Part shown: in pieces, positions 8,754 to 16,389 of the stretch
How positions within the stretch are numbered: the first letter of the stretch is position 1
Layout: each line of letters starts with the position of its first letter
DNA from: Nitrospira sp. Ga0074138
GTDB lineage: Bacteria > Nitrospirota > Nitrospiria > Nitrospirales > Nitrospiraceae
Assembly (NCBI GenBank): GCA_001464735.1
Contig: LNDU01000063.1
Location: 28,747-92,746 of the forward strand
DNA: 64,000 nucleotides
Direction: 5' to 3'
The notes under the pieces: generated by a model
The model's database searches: none
What the model saw: only the letters and a program-made list of their open reading frames with translations
Told to the model about the DNA's origin: nothing
Made by a program: the position numbers and the translations under genes

Positions 8754-9773
8754 ATGCACCTCTCCGAGTTCGATTTTCCATTCGATCCATCCCTGGTCGC
8801 ATCGCAGCCCGTTATCCCGCGTGACCGCGCGAGATTGCTGGTGTTGGATCGAGTAACCCAACAACTGACCCATCGTTATGTCGCCGAGCTTCCTGCATTG
8901 TTGGAGCCGGGTGACCTTCTTGTCGTGAACGACACAAAGGTGATGGCCGCACGAGTATCTGGAGTCAAGAAACCGACTGGGACATCGGTCGAGGTGTTGT
9001 TCGTGAAGGATCTTGGTCAGGGCCGGTGGGAAATCATGGTGAAAGGTTCGTTTCGCGTTGGCCAGGTTATTGAATTCGATCAACAATCCAGAGCAACTAT
9101 CGTGAAACGTGATGCGACGGGCACCGAAGTGTTGGTGGACAGTCCGGTTCCAATGACACAATTATTTCAAGCACGAGGGGTCATGCCGCTTCCGCCGTAT
9201 ATGAAGCGCGCAGCGACTCAGGAAGACCATCGCTGGTATCAGACGGTCTTTGCCAAACACGAGGGCGCGATTGCTGCCCCGACGGCGGGGCTTCACTTTA
9301 CCGAGGAGCTGTTTGCACGACTGCGCGAAGCCGCGATCAACGTGGCGACGGTGACGCTCCATGTTGGCCCCGGCACGTTCAAACCGGTGACGGCTGAGCG
9401 AATTGAGGATCACCAGATGGGGGCGGAAGTTTTTCACGTCAGCGAGGAAACAGCCAAGGCCATCATCGAGACAAAACGTGCCGATGGGCGGGTCGTCGCA
9501 GTGGGCACTACGGTTGTCCGGACGCTTGAAACGGTTGCGCAAGCAAAAGCGGAGATCATTCCGATGTCCGGCGAAAGCCGGCTCTTCGTCACACCGGGAT
9601 TCCAGTTCAAGATCGTCGATGCCCTCATCACGAACTTCCACCTCCCGCGGACCACGCTACTCATGTTGGTCTCAGCCTTCGCCGGAATCGAGCCCATTCG
9701 CAGGGCCTATGAAGAAGCCGTCAACGAGCGGTATCGCTTCTATAGCTACGGTGATGCGATGCTGATCCTCTGA
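8754..9773 (+). CDS. queA: tRNA preQ1(34) S-adenosylmethionine ribosyltransferase-isomerase
   Basis: Transfers and isomerises the ribosyl group of SAM to make epoxyqueuosine in tRNA anticodons. Recognised from MHLSEFDFPFDPSLVASQP at the N-terminus, GDLLVVNDTKVMAARV, HEGAIAAPTAGLHFT, VTLHVGPGTFKPV and the C-terminal TNFHLPRTTLLMLVSAFAG. Length is 339 residues. The frame stays open upstream, but the conserved N-terminus begins at ATG 8754. A second, diverged copy of its 3' end lies 1.1 kb downstream. Confidence 0.95.
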   Translation: MHLSEFDFPFDPSLVASQPVIPRDRARLLVLDRVTQQLTHRYVAELPALLEPGDLLVVNDTKVMAARVSGVKKPTGTSVEVLFVKDLGQGRWEIMVKGSFRVGQVIEFDQQSRATIVKRDATGTEVLVDSPVPMTQLFQARGVMPLPPYMKRAATQEDHRWYQTVFAKHEGAIAAPTAGLHFTEELFARLREAAINVATVTLHVGPGTFKPVTAERIEDHQMGAEVFHVSEETAKAIIETKRADGRVVAVGTTVVRTLETVAQAKAEIIPMSGESRLFVTPGFQFKIVDALITNFHLPRTTLLMLVSAFAGIEPIRRAYEEAVNERYRFYSYGDAMLIL

Positions 9774-9799
9774 ATTGCAACGGTGCTGCATAGGAATTC

Positions 9800-10006
9800 T
9801 CATCTTTCTTTGAGCGTTGCCATCTCGCGGGCTTCCGGATAGCCGCCGACCTGTGAAAGGCTGAGGTCGGTTATCGGTTGTGAATTGCGTTGAGTCGTTA
9901 ATGAGCGAAGCACATCTGCGGTGATGTCACACGGTACGGTCACAAGGCTTCGATTTGGTTTTTGAAGTTGAACTATGGCCCCGTGGTTGAAGATAGATTC
10001 TGGCAA
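9800..10006 (-). CDS. Small hypothetical protein
   Basis: A 68-codon minus-strand frame. The C-terminal half (ITADVLRSLTTQRNSQPITD) looks protein-like; no family is recognised and no ribosome site is clear. It may be the remains of a longer gene in the islet. Confidence 0.3.
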   Translation of the reverse strand: MPESIFNHGAIVQLQKPNRSLVTVPCDITADVLRSLTTQRNSQPITDLSLSQVGGYPEAREMATLKER

Positions 10007-10113
10007 AACAGTTCAACGGTCGTGCGGAATAGAAAGAGGGCTGTATCCTAGGGAGAGGCTGCGAGAGCTGATTGTGCGGTGATACGAGTGTCCTTAGCGC
10101 TGATCCGGTGCTG

Positions 10114-10464
10114 TTAGGCGACAAGCAAGGCATCTTCCAAATCCACATCGGTGCCACGGCGTAGCTTCGCGAGCACGAAATCGAGTGGTGTGAGGACACG
10201 GATGCGGAGATTCGACCGATCTCGGCAACCTGGAGGCATGGCGACAATCGACCAGCCTAAAAAGCTTTGCGTCAAATCCGCCGGAACCTGTGCCCTGGTC
10301 AGAAAGTCTAATAAGCTGCCAATCGGACCGGCTATTTCAGCATCCACATCGTGAGTGGCGCGACCTGCAATCCCATAGGCCGGTAACGCCAGAGCGCCGA
10401 TGAGGAGAAGATCAAGCGTTCCCCGGTCTCGGTGACGTAGCGTGTGAGAAGGGGGACTAGCTAG
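10114..10464 (-). pseudogene. Nucleotidyltransferase-fold (DUF6036/MNT-like) remnant
   Basis: The frame reads LLLIGALALPAYGIAGRATH followed by DVDAEI, the conserved G-G/A-x-A...D-x-D core of minimal nucleotidyltransferases. Later comes VLTPLDFVLAKL, then DVDLEDALLV, a pattern shared by this group. No start codon precedes the core: the frame begins after an in-frame TGA at 10465-10467, and an overlapping ATG meets a stop after three codons. It is therefore probably a 5'-damaged gene. Such proteins often belong to toxin-antitoxin or defence-linked gene pairs. Confidence 0.55.
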
Positions 10465-10731
10465 TCATGGGTGAGAGTAGACAAAGTAGAGCGCCTCGGC
10501 AAAGGTCCGGTAATCCCGAGCGTCGATTGGCCCAGGAGTGGTCGGGAGCGGGGCACGGTTCGAGAGGAAGGTGATCAGTCGTCGATAGTGTGTGTACCAG
10601 CGGCATGCTGTGAGATAGGCGGACTGTATGGCTGGCTCCGAGCTCCACGGTGTCAGATCCAGCTGGTCATTGACCAAAATTTCAAGCCAAAGCACGCGCC
10701 GGACCACGGGCCGTACGAACGGCTTCCTCAA
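10465..10731 (-). CDS. Hypothetical protein upstream of the nucleotidyltransferase remnant
   Basis: 88-codon minus-strand frame ending RDYRTFAEALYFVYSHP. It is in the same frame as the nucleotidyltransferase core and separated from it only by TGA. A different frame upstream (DTSSIEEAVRTARGPA) may be its displaced N-terminus, so the gene may be frameshifted. Family not recognised. Confidence 0.35.
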   Translation of the reverse strand: MRKPFVRPVVRRVLWLEILVNDQLDLTPWSSEPAIQSAYLTACRWYTHYRRLITFLSNRAPLPTTPGPIDARDYRTFAEALYFVYSHP

Positions 10732-10865
10732 TAGATGACGTGTCCAAGTAAGCTGGTAACAGCCGCAGTGTGGGGGCTGTTGGGGATGTTGTGTCAGAAG
10801 AGATCATGGTTGCAGTGTAGCATAGCGCTGTCAAAATGGAGAGCTGTAGAGAGATGGAGTCCAGG

Positions 10866-11039
10866 GTTTCATTTAAGATCGTTGATGCGCTGATGACCAA
10901 TGTTCACGAGCCACGGACTACGTTATTGATGCTGGTGTCAGCCTTCGCCGGGATCGAGTCGATTCGAAAGGCATACGAAGAAGCTGTCAACGAACGCTAT
11001 CGCTTCTACAGCTATGGCGACGCAATGTTGATTCTTTAG
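10866..11039 (+). pseudogene. Truncated second copy of the queA 3' end
   Basis: The last ~57 codons repeat the C-terminus of queA: FKIVDALMTN, then PRTTLLMLVSAFAGIESIRK, then NERYRFYSYGDAMLIL and a stop. At DNA level it differs at many third positions, so it is not a recent copy of the upstream gene. The conserved NFHLP is NVHEP here, consistent with loss of selection. It is the expected leftover if foreign DNA carrying a related queA end recombined into the gene. Confidence 0.85.
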
Positions 11040-11307
11040 CCGTTCTACCTTTTACGGTGTCTTCCGATCGAATCTCGCCCGTACGGAACCATTTGATCGA
11101 GATCACAAACCGTTATACCTCCCTACTCGGCAACACCCCTTTGATCATCCGGCTTCGGATGGTCCTCATTCTCCTGATCGGTATGTGCGAGGTGGTCGCC
11201 CCCACGGTGCAGCGAGGTATGGTACGATTGCCCCGGCTTCATGAACCACAGGGCCGCGGTCTTCGACGGGCCGCTTCACTCCAATGAGGATATCCGTCGC
11301 AAGGAAA

Positions 11308-11345
11308 ATGGGCGAGGCCTTTCGGCCTCGCCTCGTCTCGTTTCA
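11308..11345. terminator. Hairpin with GC-rich stem
   Basis: GGCGAGGC and GCCTCGCC form a perfect eight-base stem with a CTTTCG-type loop, followed on the plus strand by TCGTCTCGTTT. On the minus strand it lies downstream of the PEP-CTERM gene remnant and is followed by CATTTTCC. It could act in either direction. Confidence 0.55.
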
Positions 11346-11378
11346 AGCCTGTGGTGGACGTGGCAACTGGCCGGTTAG

Positions 11379-11840
11379 TTACCCAATCTGATCCCCTGTC
11401 TGCTGCCGCCATCTGTAGAATACCAACAGACCTAGTCCGCCCCATAACAGGGACAGGCCGCTCGGCTCGGGAACGGCGGCTGAAGGTTTGTAGGCGAGGG
11501 GTCCTGAGAACTGGCCGGTGGGTCCGTCATGAATATAGTAGGATTGGCCCCCAACAACATGTTCTCGCCATGGGATGTTGATGCTCGTATTTCTGTCTGA
11601 TGGGGGATTGTATGTAACGAAAAAACTGATTGGGGGTATTGGCACCAAATGTGTCAACGTCCGTGTGAGTCCAGACGGTGGATGTAGTAGGTACTGAGAA
11701 GTGCCAAACCGTAAGAGCGGTGCCATCCCTGGAAAATGTGCCAACCAACACGGAGGTAAACTCATAATCGCCGGCGACGGGAATTGCGTGAGTAGCGGGG
11801 GGCGAGTATTTCCAACCGGATCCAATGGGCATGACCGCAC
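11379..11840 (-). pseudogene. Frameshifted PEP-CTERM protein gene
   Basis: The C-terminus has a textbook PEP-CTERM sorting signal: VPEPSGLSLL, a hydrophobic stretch, then YRWRQQ. The upstream part continues in a different frame (GDYEFTSVLVGTFSRDGTAL through FGANTPNQF). The two frames join at a run of six T in the minus-strand sequence near 11619-11625; removing one base restores NQFFVTYNPPSD. No signal peptide is found upstream, so the 5' end is also missing. A sequencing slip could explain the frameshift but not the missing signal. Confidence 0.75.
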
Positions 11841-11949
11841 GTTGGCTTGTGTGTGGCTCTCTCCTTATGTGCACGAAGTGTGGAACGTCCATGTGGTTGC
11901 TGTTTGTAAGTCGATGGTCATGCCATACCCTAATCAAGCTGTATTATGT

Positions 11950-12295
11950 GCTGCAATGTGCGCCTGTGCCGGCGTCGAGCGGAGGGCTGAGAGCCTGGCA
12001 GGTTGATGGCCAGGGTAATAAACAGATCCGCTTCACAGTGTTCATTACTGATCCACAGGCGGTGCAATTGCCCAGCACGGAGCATTTAGGGGATCTCTAT
12101 GGCTTGACCCCTACAGTGGCGAAAGTGGCCTGCGAATTTGCCGGGGGCTTTAGCTATAAACAGGTGGCGGAGCGCTTAAAAATATCCGAAGATACCGTGC
12201 GAACGCACATCAAGCAGATCTAGCCCAAAACCCGCGTCAACCGGCAATCGGACGTGGTGCGGTTGGTCTTGTCGATGGGCACGAGTGGAGTTTGA
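11950..12295 (+). pseudogene. LuxR-type regulator remnant with internal stop
   Basis: The frame encodes FTVFITDPQ, then LYGLTPTVAKVACEFAGGFS and a LuxR helix-turn-helix ending VAERLKISEDTVRTHIKQI. A TAG at 12221-12223 then interrupts it, and the same frame goes on with KTRVNRQSDVVRLVLS, exactly the continuation seen in this family. The N-terminal part is absent. It is a truncated gene with a nonsense mutation. Confidence 0.75.
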
Positions 12296-12463
12296 ACCGG
12301 CCCGGGTTTAGTGGATTCCAAGGTAAGTCCCACAGACCTGTTGTTCAAACTCAACGGACTTCGAGAGATGAGGCTCGGATGGAGCCATTGGCGATTGCAG
12401 AACTCTTGAATTGCGATGCCCCGTCCGCGTGTCTGCAATGCCGATGCCCTACTGGAGCTTATC

Positions 12464-13165
12464 TCACAGCAGTTCCCGCCGGATGACAACCGGCAGTTTC
12501 GCTTTCATAGACTGTTGGAACGAGACCAGGGCTCGTTGCTGTTTCTGCAAGAGCATGTCATCCAACACTCGTTGCTTGGCCTCAGCCATCTTCGCGGGGT
12601 TGTTACCATCCGCAGGTCTGGTTATGAGCGACTGCCCTTCGGCGATCTCTTCGGGGGTGAGCGCAACGGAATCCCGGACGATCATTCGCGCTTTATTGGC
12701 CAGGACTTCTTGGTGCTGCATCGACTCAAACGCGGCTGGCGTGAGGTGATTCGCGGCGAGGACGCGCTTGTAGAGCTCTGGGTCAAAGGCGCCGTTTTTC
12801 TGAAAGACCGGCGTTTGCATGATCAGCTCACGCAAATCGGCATCAGAGACCCGCACGCCCATTTCTTCGGCTGCGATGATCCAGATACGACTGTCGACCA
12901 GTTGTCCAACGACGAAGTCCTTGAATTCTTCTTCCTTAAAATCGGTCTTGACGTTGTCTTTGTAGAGGCGGTGCATGTTTTCGTAGGTGCGCTTAAATTC
13001 GTCGAGGGAGATCGATTGATCCCCGACCTTGGCAACGGGTCCGCCAGCTTGTTCACCGAATCCCCACCAGCCCATTGTAATTATGAAAGCAACCGCCAAG
13101 ATCCCCATGATGGACTTGAGGAGCCAAGGGTAGTTGTGAGCAGCATCGCGCATCGTCTTAATCAT
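12464..13165 (-). CDS. SurA N-terminal domain protein (periplasmic chaperone/PpiD-like)
   Basis: 233 residues. A short basic N-terminus precedes one membrane segment (residues about 16-36), followed by a periplasmic SurA_N_3-type helical domain (VAKVGDQSISLDEFKRTYEN and later NGAFDPELYKRVLAANHLTP). No parvulin isomerase domain follows, so the protein resembles the first part of PpiD. Likely role: holding or folding exported proteins at the inner membrane. A longer open frame on the opposite strand is its antisense shadow. Confidence 0.85.
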   Translation of the reverse strand: MIKTMRDAAHNYPWLLKSIMGILAVAFIITMGWWGFGEQAGGPVAKVGDQSISLDEFKRTYENMHRLYKDNVKTDFKEEEFKDFVVGQLVDSRIWIIAAEEMGVRVSDADLRELIMQTPVFQKNGAFDPELYKRVLAANHLTPAAFESMQHQEVLANKARMIVRDSVALTPEEIAEGQSLITRPADGNNPAKMAEAKQRVLDDMLLQKQQRALVSFQQSMKAKLPVVIRRELL

Positions 13166-13421
13166 CTGAATCCTCTTCCTTTTGTGAAGCCAACAGTGTA
13201 CTTATGGAGAGGTTGGAAGACAAGAGCCGCTTTTAACGAGGATGTCCGGAGATGGGTTTCAGTCGCTGGTTTCGGTAGTGTGCCGAACGGTCGTGTCTTT
13301 CTGGGAGAGTCATGAGAGGATTCAGGATGGCTCCGAACACCACGCTCCAAAAAAGATTGTACTTTGTTTGTGCAAGGTGCTGCTTTTTGCTATACTTTGC
13401 CACTAATTAGAAGGAGATCCC

Positions 13422-13880
13422 TTGGCAGGGGATGGGCCAACCTCGACGGCGTTGAAAGTAACAGTCTATCCGAAGGCCCATGTCCTGAATCGATTCATCG
13501 CGAAGTTAATTGATCTGTTCATTGTCGTCGCTGCCGGCGAAATTGCTCCTCCGGTCGGCTTTCTGTCAGGTCTGGCCTACATTTTAATTGCTGACGGGTT
13601 TGCGGGAGGCAAAAGTATAGGCAAACGGTTGGTTGGTCTGCAAACCATGCGATTGGATGGCCGAGATACGGCTGGCTTCAGAGAGTCGATCATTCGGAAC
13701 CTTCCACTGGGTGTTGCGCAGATTGCGTATGCGGTCCCATATGTTGGATGGCTCGTCGCGCTGGCTATTTTAGCGTTTGAAAGTTTTTTGATCATTGGGA
13801 ATGAGCAAGGTCGTCGGCTGGGTGATGAAGTAGCAAGAACGCACGTGTTAGACGCCGGTCAACTTTCGGTTTCGGATTAG
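13422..13880 (+). CDS. RDD family membrane protein
   Basis: 152 residues. Contains the RDD start (VLNRFIAKLIDLFIV, with Arg and Asp in the first membrane helix), then GGKSIGKRLVGLQ and two further hydrophobic segments. Start is TTG with AAGGAG five bases upstream. Function is unknown; some RDD proteins are Na+/H+ exchangers. It lies just upstream of mreB on the same strand. Confidence 0.83.
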   Translation: MAGDGPTSTALKVTVYPKAHVLNRFIAKLIDLFIVVAAGEIAPPVGFLSGLAYILIADGFAGGKSIGKRLVGLQTMRLDGRDTAGFRESIIRNLPLGVAQIAYAVPYVGWLVALAILAFESFLIIGNEQGRRLGDEVARTHVLDAGQLSVSD

Positions 13881-13947
13881 GTCCGTCGTACACGAAGCAC
13901 ACAGGCTGGGCGCTGGATTGCTCGGCCAAGATGAAGGGAGAGACGCC

Positions 13948-14997
13948 GTGGGGTTTCCGGGAAACATGTTTGGGTGGTTCTCCGACGACCTAGCGATTGA
14001 TTTGGGCACTGCGACCACCCTCGTGTATGTCCATGGGAAGGGGATTGTTCTCAACGAGCCGTCCGTCGTCGCGGTTGAAAAGAAAAGCGAAAAAGTGCTG
14101 GCCGTCGGTTCCGAGGCGAAGAAAATGCTTGGCCGTACACCCGGAAATATTGTCGCCGTTCGGCCGATGAAGGAAGGCGTGATCGCCGACTTTGAGATGG
14201 CCGAGCAAATGTTGAAACATTTCATCCGCAAAGCCCACAATCGCAGCGCGTTTGTGCGGCCACGTATCATTATCGGTGTGCCCTCCCGCATCACGCAGGT
14301 GGAGCAGCGGGCGGTGCGCGACTCGGCGGAATTGGCCGGGGCCCGAGAAGTCTATCTGATCGAAGAGCCGGTTGCTGCTGCGATTGGGTCCGGATTGCCG
14401 ATCACGGAGCCGTCCGGCAACATGGTCGTCGATGTGGGAGGCGGGACGACGGACATTGCGGTTATTTCGCTCGGTGGTATCGTGTACAGCGAGTCTGTCA
14501 AGGTCGCTGGCGATCGGATGGACGAAGCGATCATGAATTACATCAAGAAGAAGTACAATCTGCTCATCGGCGAACATATGGCGGAACGGATTAAGTTTGA
14601 AATCGGGTCCGCTTACCCGTTCGAGGAGCGAAAAACCATGATGATCAAGGGTCGGGATTTAATTTCCGGCATTCCCCGCACGTTGGTCATCGATGACGCT
14701 GAGATTCGTGAAGCATTGCAAGAACCCATCGGAACGATCGTGAATGCGATCAAGATTGCATTGGAAAACACCCCGCCTGAACTGGCCGGGGATATTATCG
14801 ATCGCGGGATCGTGTTAACCGGAGGCGGGTCGCTCCTGAAGGGTATGGATACCCGGTTCCGCGAAGAAACGAATTTACCGATTATTACGGTCGACGATCC
14901 GCTGACTTCCGTGGTGTTGGGGGTCGGCAAGATTCTCGACGAATTGGATCTACTCCGGAAAGTATCAGTCATGTCGCAAGCGAACAACCTCCGGTAA
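13948..14997 (+). CDS. mreB: Rod-shape determining actin-like protein MreB
   Basis: Bacterial actin that guides lateral wall synthesis. Phosphate-binding loops DLGTATTLVYV and DVGGGTTDIAVISLGG and the adenosine motif LTGGGSLLKGMD are all present. Length is 349 residues, standard for MreB. GTG 13948 was chosen because AAGGGAG lies eight bases upstream; a TTG 30 bases earlier has no such site. It heads the mreBCD-mrdA-rodA elongasome operon. Confidence 0.96.
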   Translation: MGFPGNMFGWFSDDLAIDLGTATTLVYVHGKGIVLNEPSVVAVEKKSEKVLAVGSEAKKMLGRTPGNIVAVRPMKEGVIADFEMAEQMLKHFIRKAHNRSAFVRPRIIIGVPSRITQVEQRAVRDSAELAGAREVYLIEEPVAAAIGSGLPITEPSGNMVVDVGGGTTDIAVISLGGIVYSESVKVAGDRMDEAIMNYIKKKYNLLIGEHMAERIKFEIGSAYPFEERKTMMIKGRDLISGIPRTLVIDDAEIREALQEPIGTIVNAIKIALENTPPELAGDIIDRGIVLTGGGSLLKGMDTRFREETNLPIITVDDPLTSVVLGVGKILDELDLLRKVSVMSQANNLR

Positions 14998-15010
14998 GGT
15001 TCCATCCCTC

Positions 15011-15883
15011 ATGCGGATGGTCAATTTACGCGTATCGTACAACGCTCGGCGTGTCGCTCTCGGTCTTGCCGTCATTCTCGTGCTTGGCTTCCTGCTTCTA
15101 CCCGGCCAACTCCAGAGTGTTTTTCAATCGATAGGCAGTCCCCTAGGATGGGTTATCAGTTGGCCTCTCCAGGCCGTGGCTGGGATCCATGATCGGATCG
15201 CCGATATCTGGGGACGATACGTGGCTCTCCAGGGGGTCGAAGAAGAAAATCAACAGTTGAAGCGAGAGCTGGATCTGCTCAAGGAACAAAACGGGCAACT
15301 GCGGGAAGCCTCGGTGGCGACGGAGCGGCTGTCAGCGCTGCTGGAGTTTAAGAAGCAAGCCCTTCCCACATCCGTGGCCGCCCAAGTGATCGGGCGTGAT
15401 ATCGGTAATTGGTACAAGACGATCATTCTGAACAAGGGGGCATCCGACGGGATTCAATCCGACCAGGGCGTGATTACTCCGGCAGGTGTGGTCGGTCGCA
15501 TCGTCAAGACGACAGCCTCCACGGCCGTTGTCCTGCTCGTGACAGATCCCAATAATGCAATTGCCGGACTCATCCAACGCACGAGAGATGAGGGAATCGT
15601 CGAAGGGACGACGCAGGGACAGGCTCGACTCAAGTACATTCCGCTGTTGTCCAACGCACGGCCTGGTGATCACGTCGTTACGTCAGGACTGGTTGGGGGG
15701 TTCCCCCGCGGTATACCGATCGGCACGATCATACGAATCGATAAAGAGGAGGAAGCGCTGTTCCAGTCCGCGGAGCTTTCTCCGGAGGTAGACCCGAATC
15801 GGGTCGAGGACGTGTTAGTTATTCGGTCCTTCCCGCTTCCGACCGAAGGGGACAGACTTGGCGTTCCAAAGCCCAAGCCATGA
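15011..15883 (+). CDS. mreC: Rod-shape determining protein MreC
   Basis: 290 residues: one N-terminal membrane helix (about residues 15-37), then a coiled coil (GVEEENQQLKRELDLLKEQN) and the two-barrel MreC domain (VIGRDIGNWYKTIILNKG, GVVGRIVKT, DPNNAIAGLIQRTRDEGI). Bridges cytoplasmic MreB to periplasmic PBP2. Its end overlaps mreD by four bases. Confidence 0.95.
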   Translation: MRMVNLRVSYNARRVALGLAVILVLGFLLLPGQLQSVFQSIGSPLGWVISWPLQAVAGIHDRIADIWGRYVALQGVEEENQQLKRELDLLKEQNGQLREASVATERLSALLEFKKQALPTSVAAQVIGRDIGNWYKTIILNKGASDGIQSDQGVITPAGVVGRIVKTTASTAVVLLVTDPNNAIAGLIQRTRDEGIVEGTTQGQARLKYIPLLSNARPGDHVVTSGLVGGFPRGIPIGTIIRIDKEEEALFQSAELSPEVDPNRVEDVLVIRSFPLPTEGDRLGVPKPKP

Positions 15884-16380
15884 AAGCGCTTATTTATTTT
15901 GCCGTTATCGTTGGGCTTGTGCCGGTTCAGTCTGTTCTCCTCTCGCACCTCAGTGTGTGGGGGGTGAAGCCAGATCTCGGTTTCGTGGCGGTGTGTTTGA
16001 TCGGGCTCATAGCAGGAGAGCTTGATGGCTTGTTGGTCGGGCTCGCACTTGGATGGGCGATGAGCCTGTTCTCAGCGCAGGACCTGATTTCGAGCGCGAT
16101 CCTCAAGGGAGCCGTAGGGTATATCGCTGGTCTCGTAGGCCGGCAGGTGGTCTATCTGAGCCCCGTTGTGCTCGTCATGGGGCTGCTCGTGGTCTCGTGT
16201 GTGGTCGGGCTGGTTACGCCACTCGCCCTGAAGCTCAGCCCTCAGCAAGATCTGTGGTGGGCTGCCTGGATGGTCGTACTGCCCCAAGCCTGTCTTGATG
16301 CGGTCATTGGAGGAGCGATCTATTGGCTGCTGTGGAGTCGTTTGAATATTGAGCAGGTGATGTCCGAATCTCGAATGTAG
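15880..16380 (+). CDS. mreD: Rod-shape determining protein MreD
   Basis: 166 residues, almost entirely hydrophobic with about five membrane helices, as expected for MreD. The first codons overlap mreC in an ATGA arrangement. Identity rests on the membrane pattern plus its place between mreC and mrdA. Confidence 0.9.
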   Translation: MKALIYFAVIVGLVPVQSVLLSHLSVWGVKPDLGFVAVCLIGLIAGELDGLLVGLALGWAMSLFSAQDLISSAILKGAVGYIAGLVGRQVVYLSPVVLVMGLLVVSCVVGLVTPLALKLSPQQDLWWAAWMVVLPQACLDAVIGGAIYWLLWSRLNIEQVMSESRM

Positions 16381-16389
16381 GCGTTCAGT

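Larger units (their letters stand above)
9774..10860. other. Accessory islet between queA and a second queA 3' end
   Basis: About 1.1 kb lying between the intact queA stop and a truncated queA-like tail. It holds only decayed or small minus-strand frames: a 68-codon frame, a nucleotidyltransferase-like remnant and an unrecognised frame. I see no transposase, tRNA or obvious terminal repeats. The arrangement suggests DNA that entered by recombination within queA. Confidence 0.6.

Noticed and set aside
12416..13315. 300-codon plus-strand open frame
   Set aside because: It is antisense to the SurA-N gene, whose minus-strand product has a membrane anchor and clear family pattern; the plus frame shows no protein-like features.
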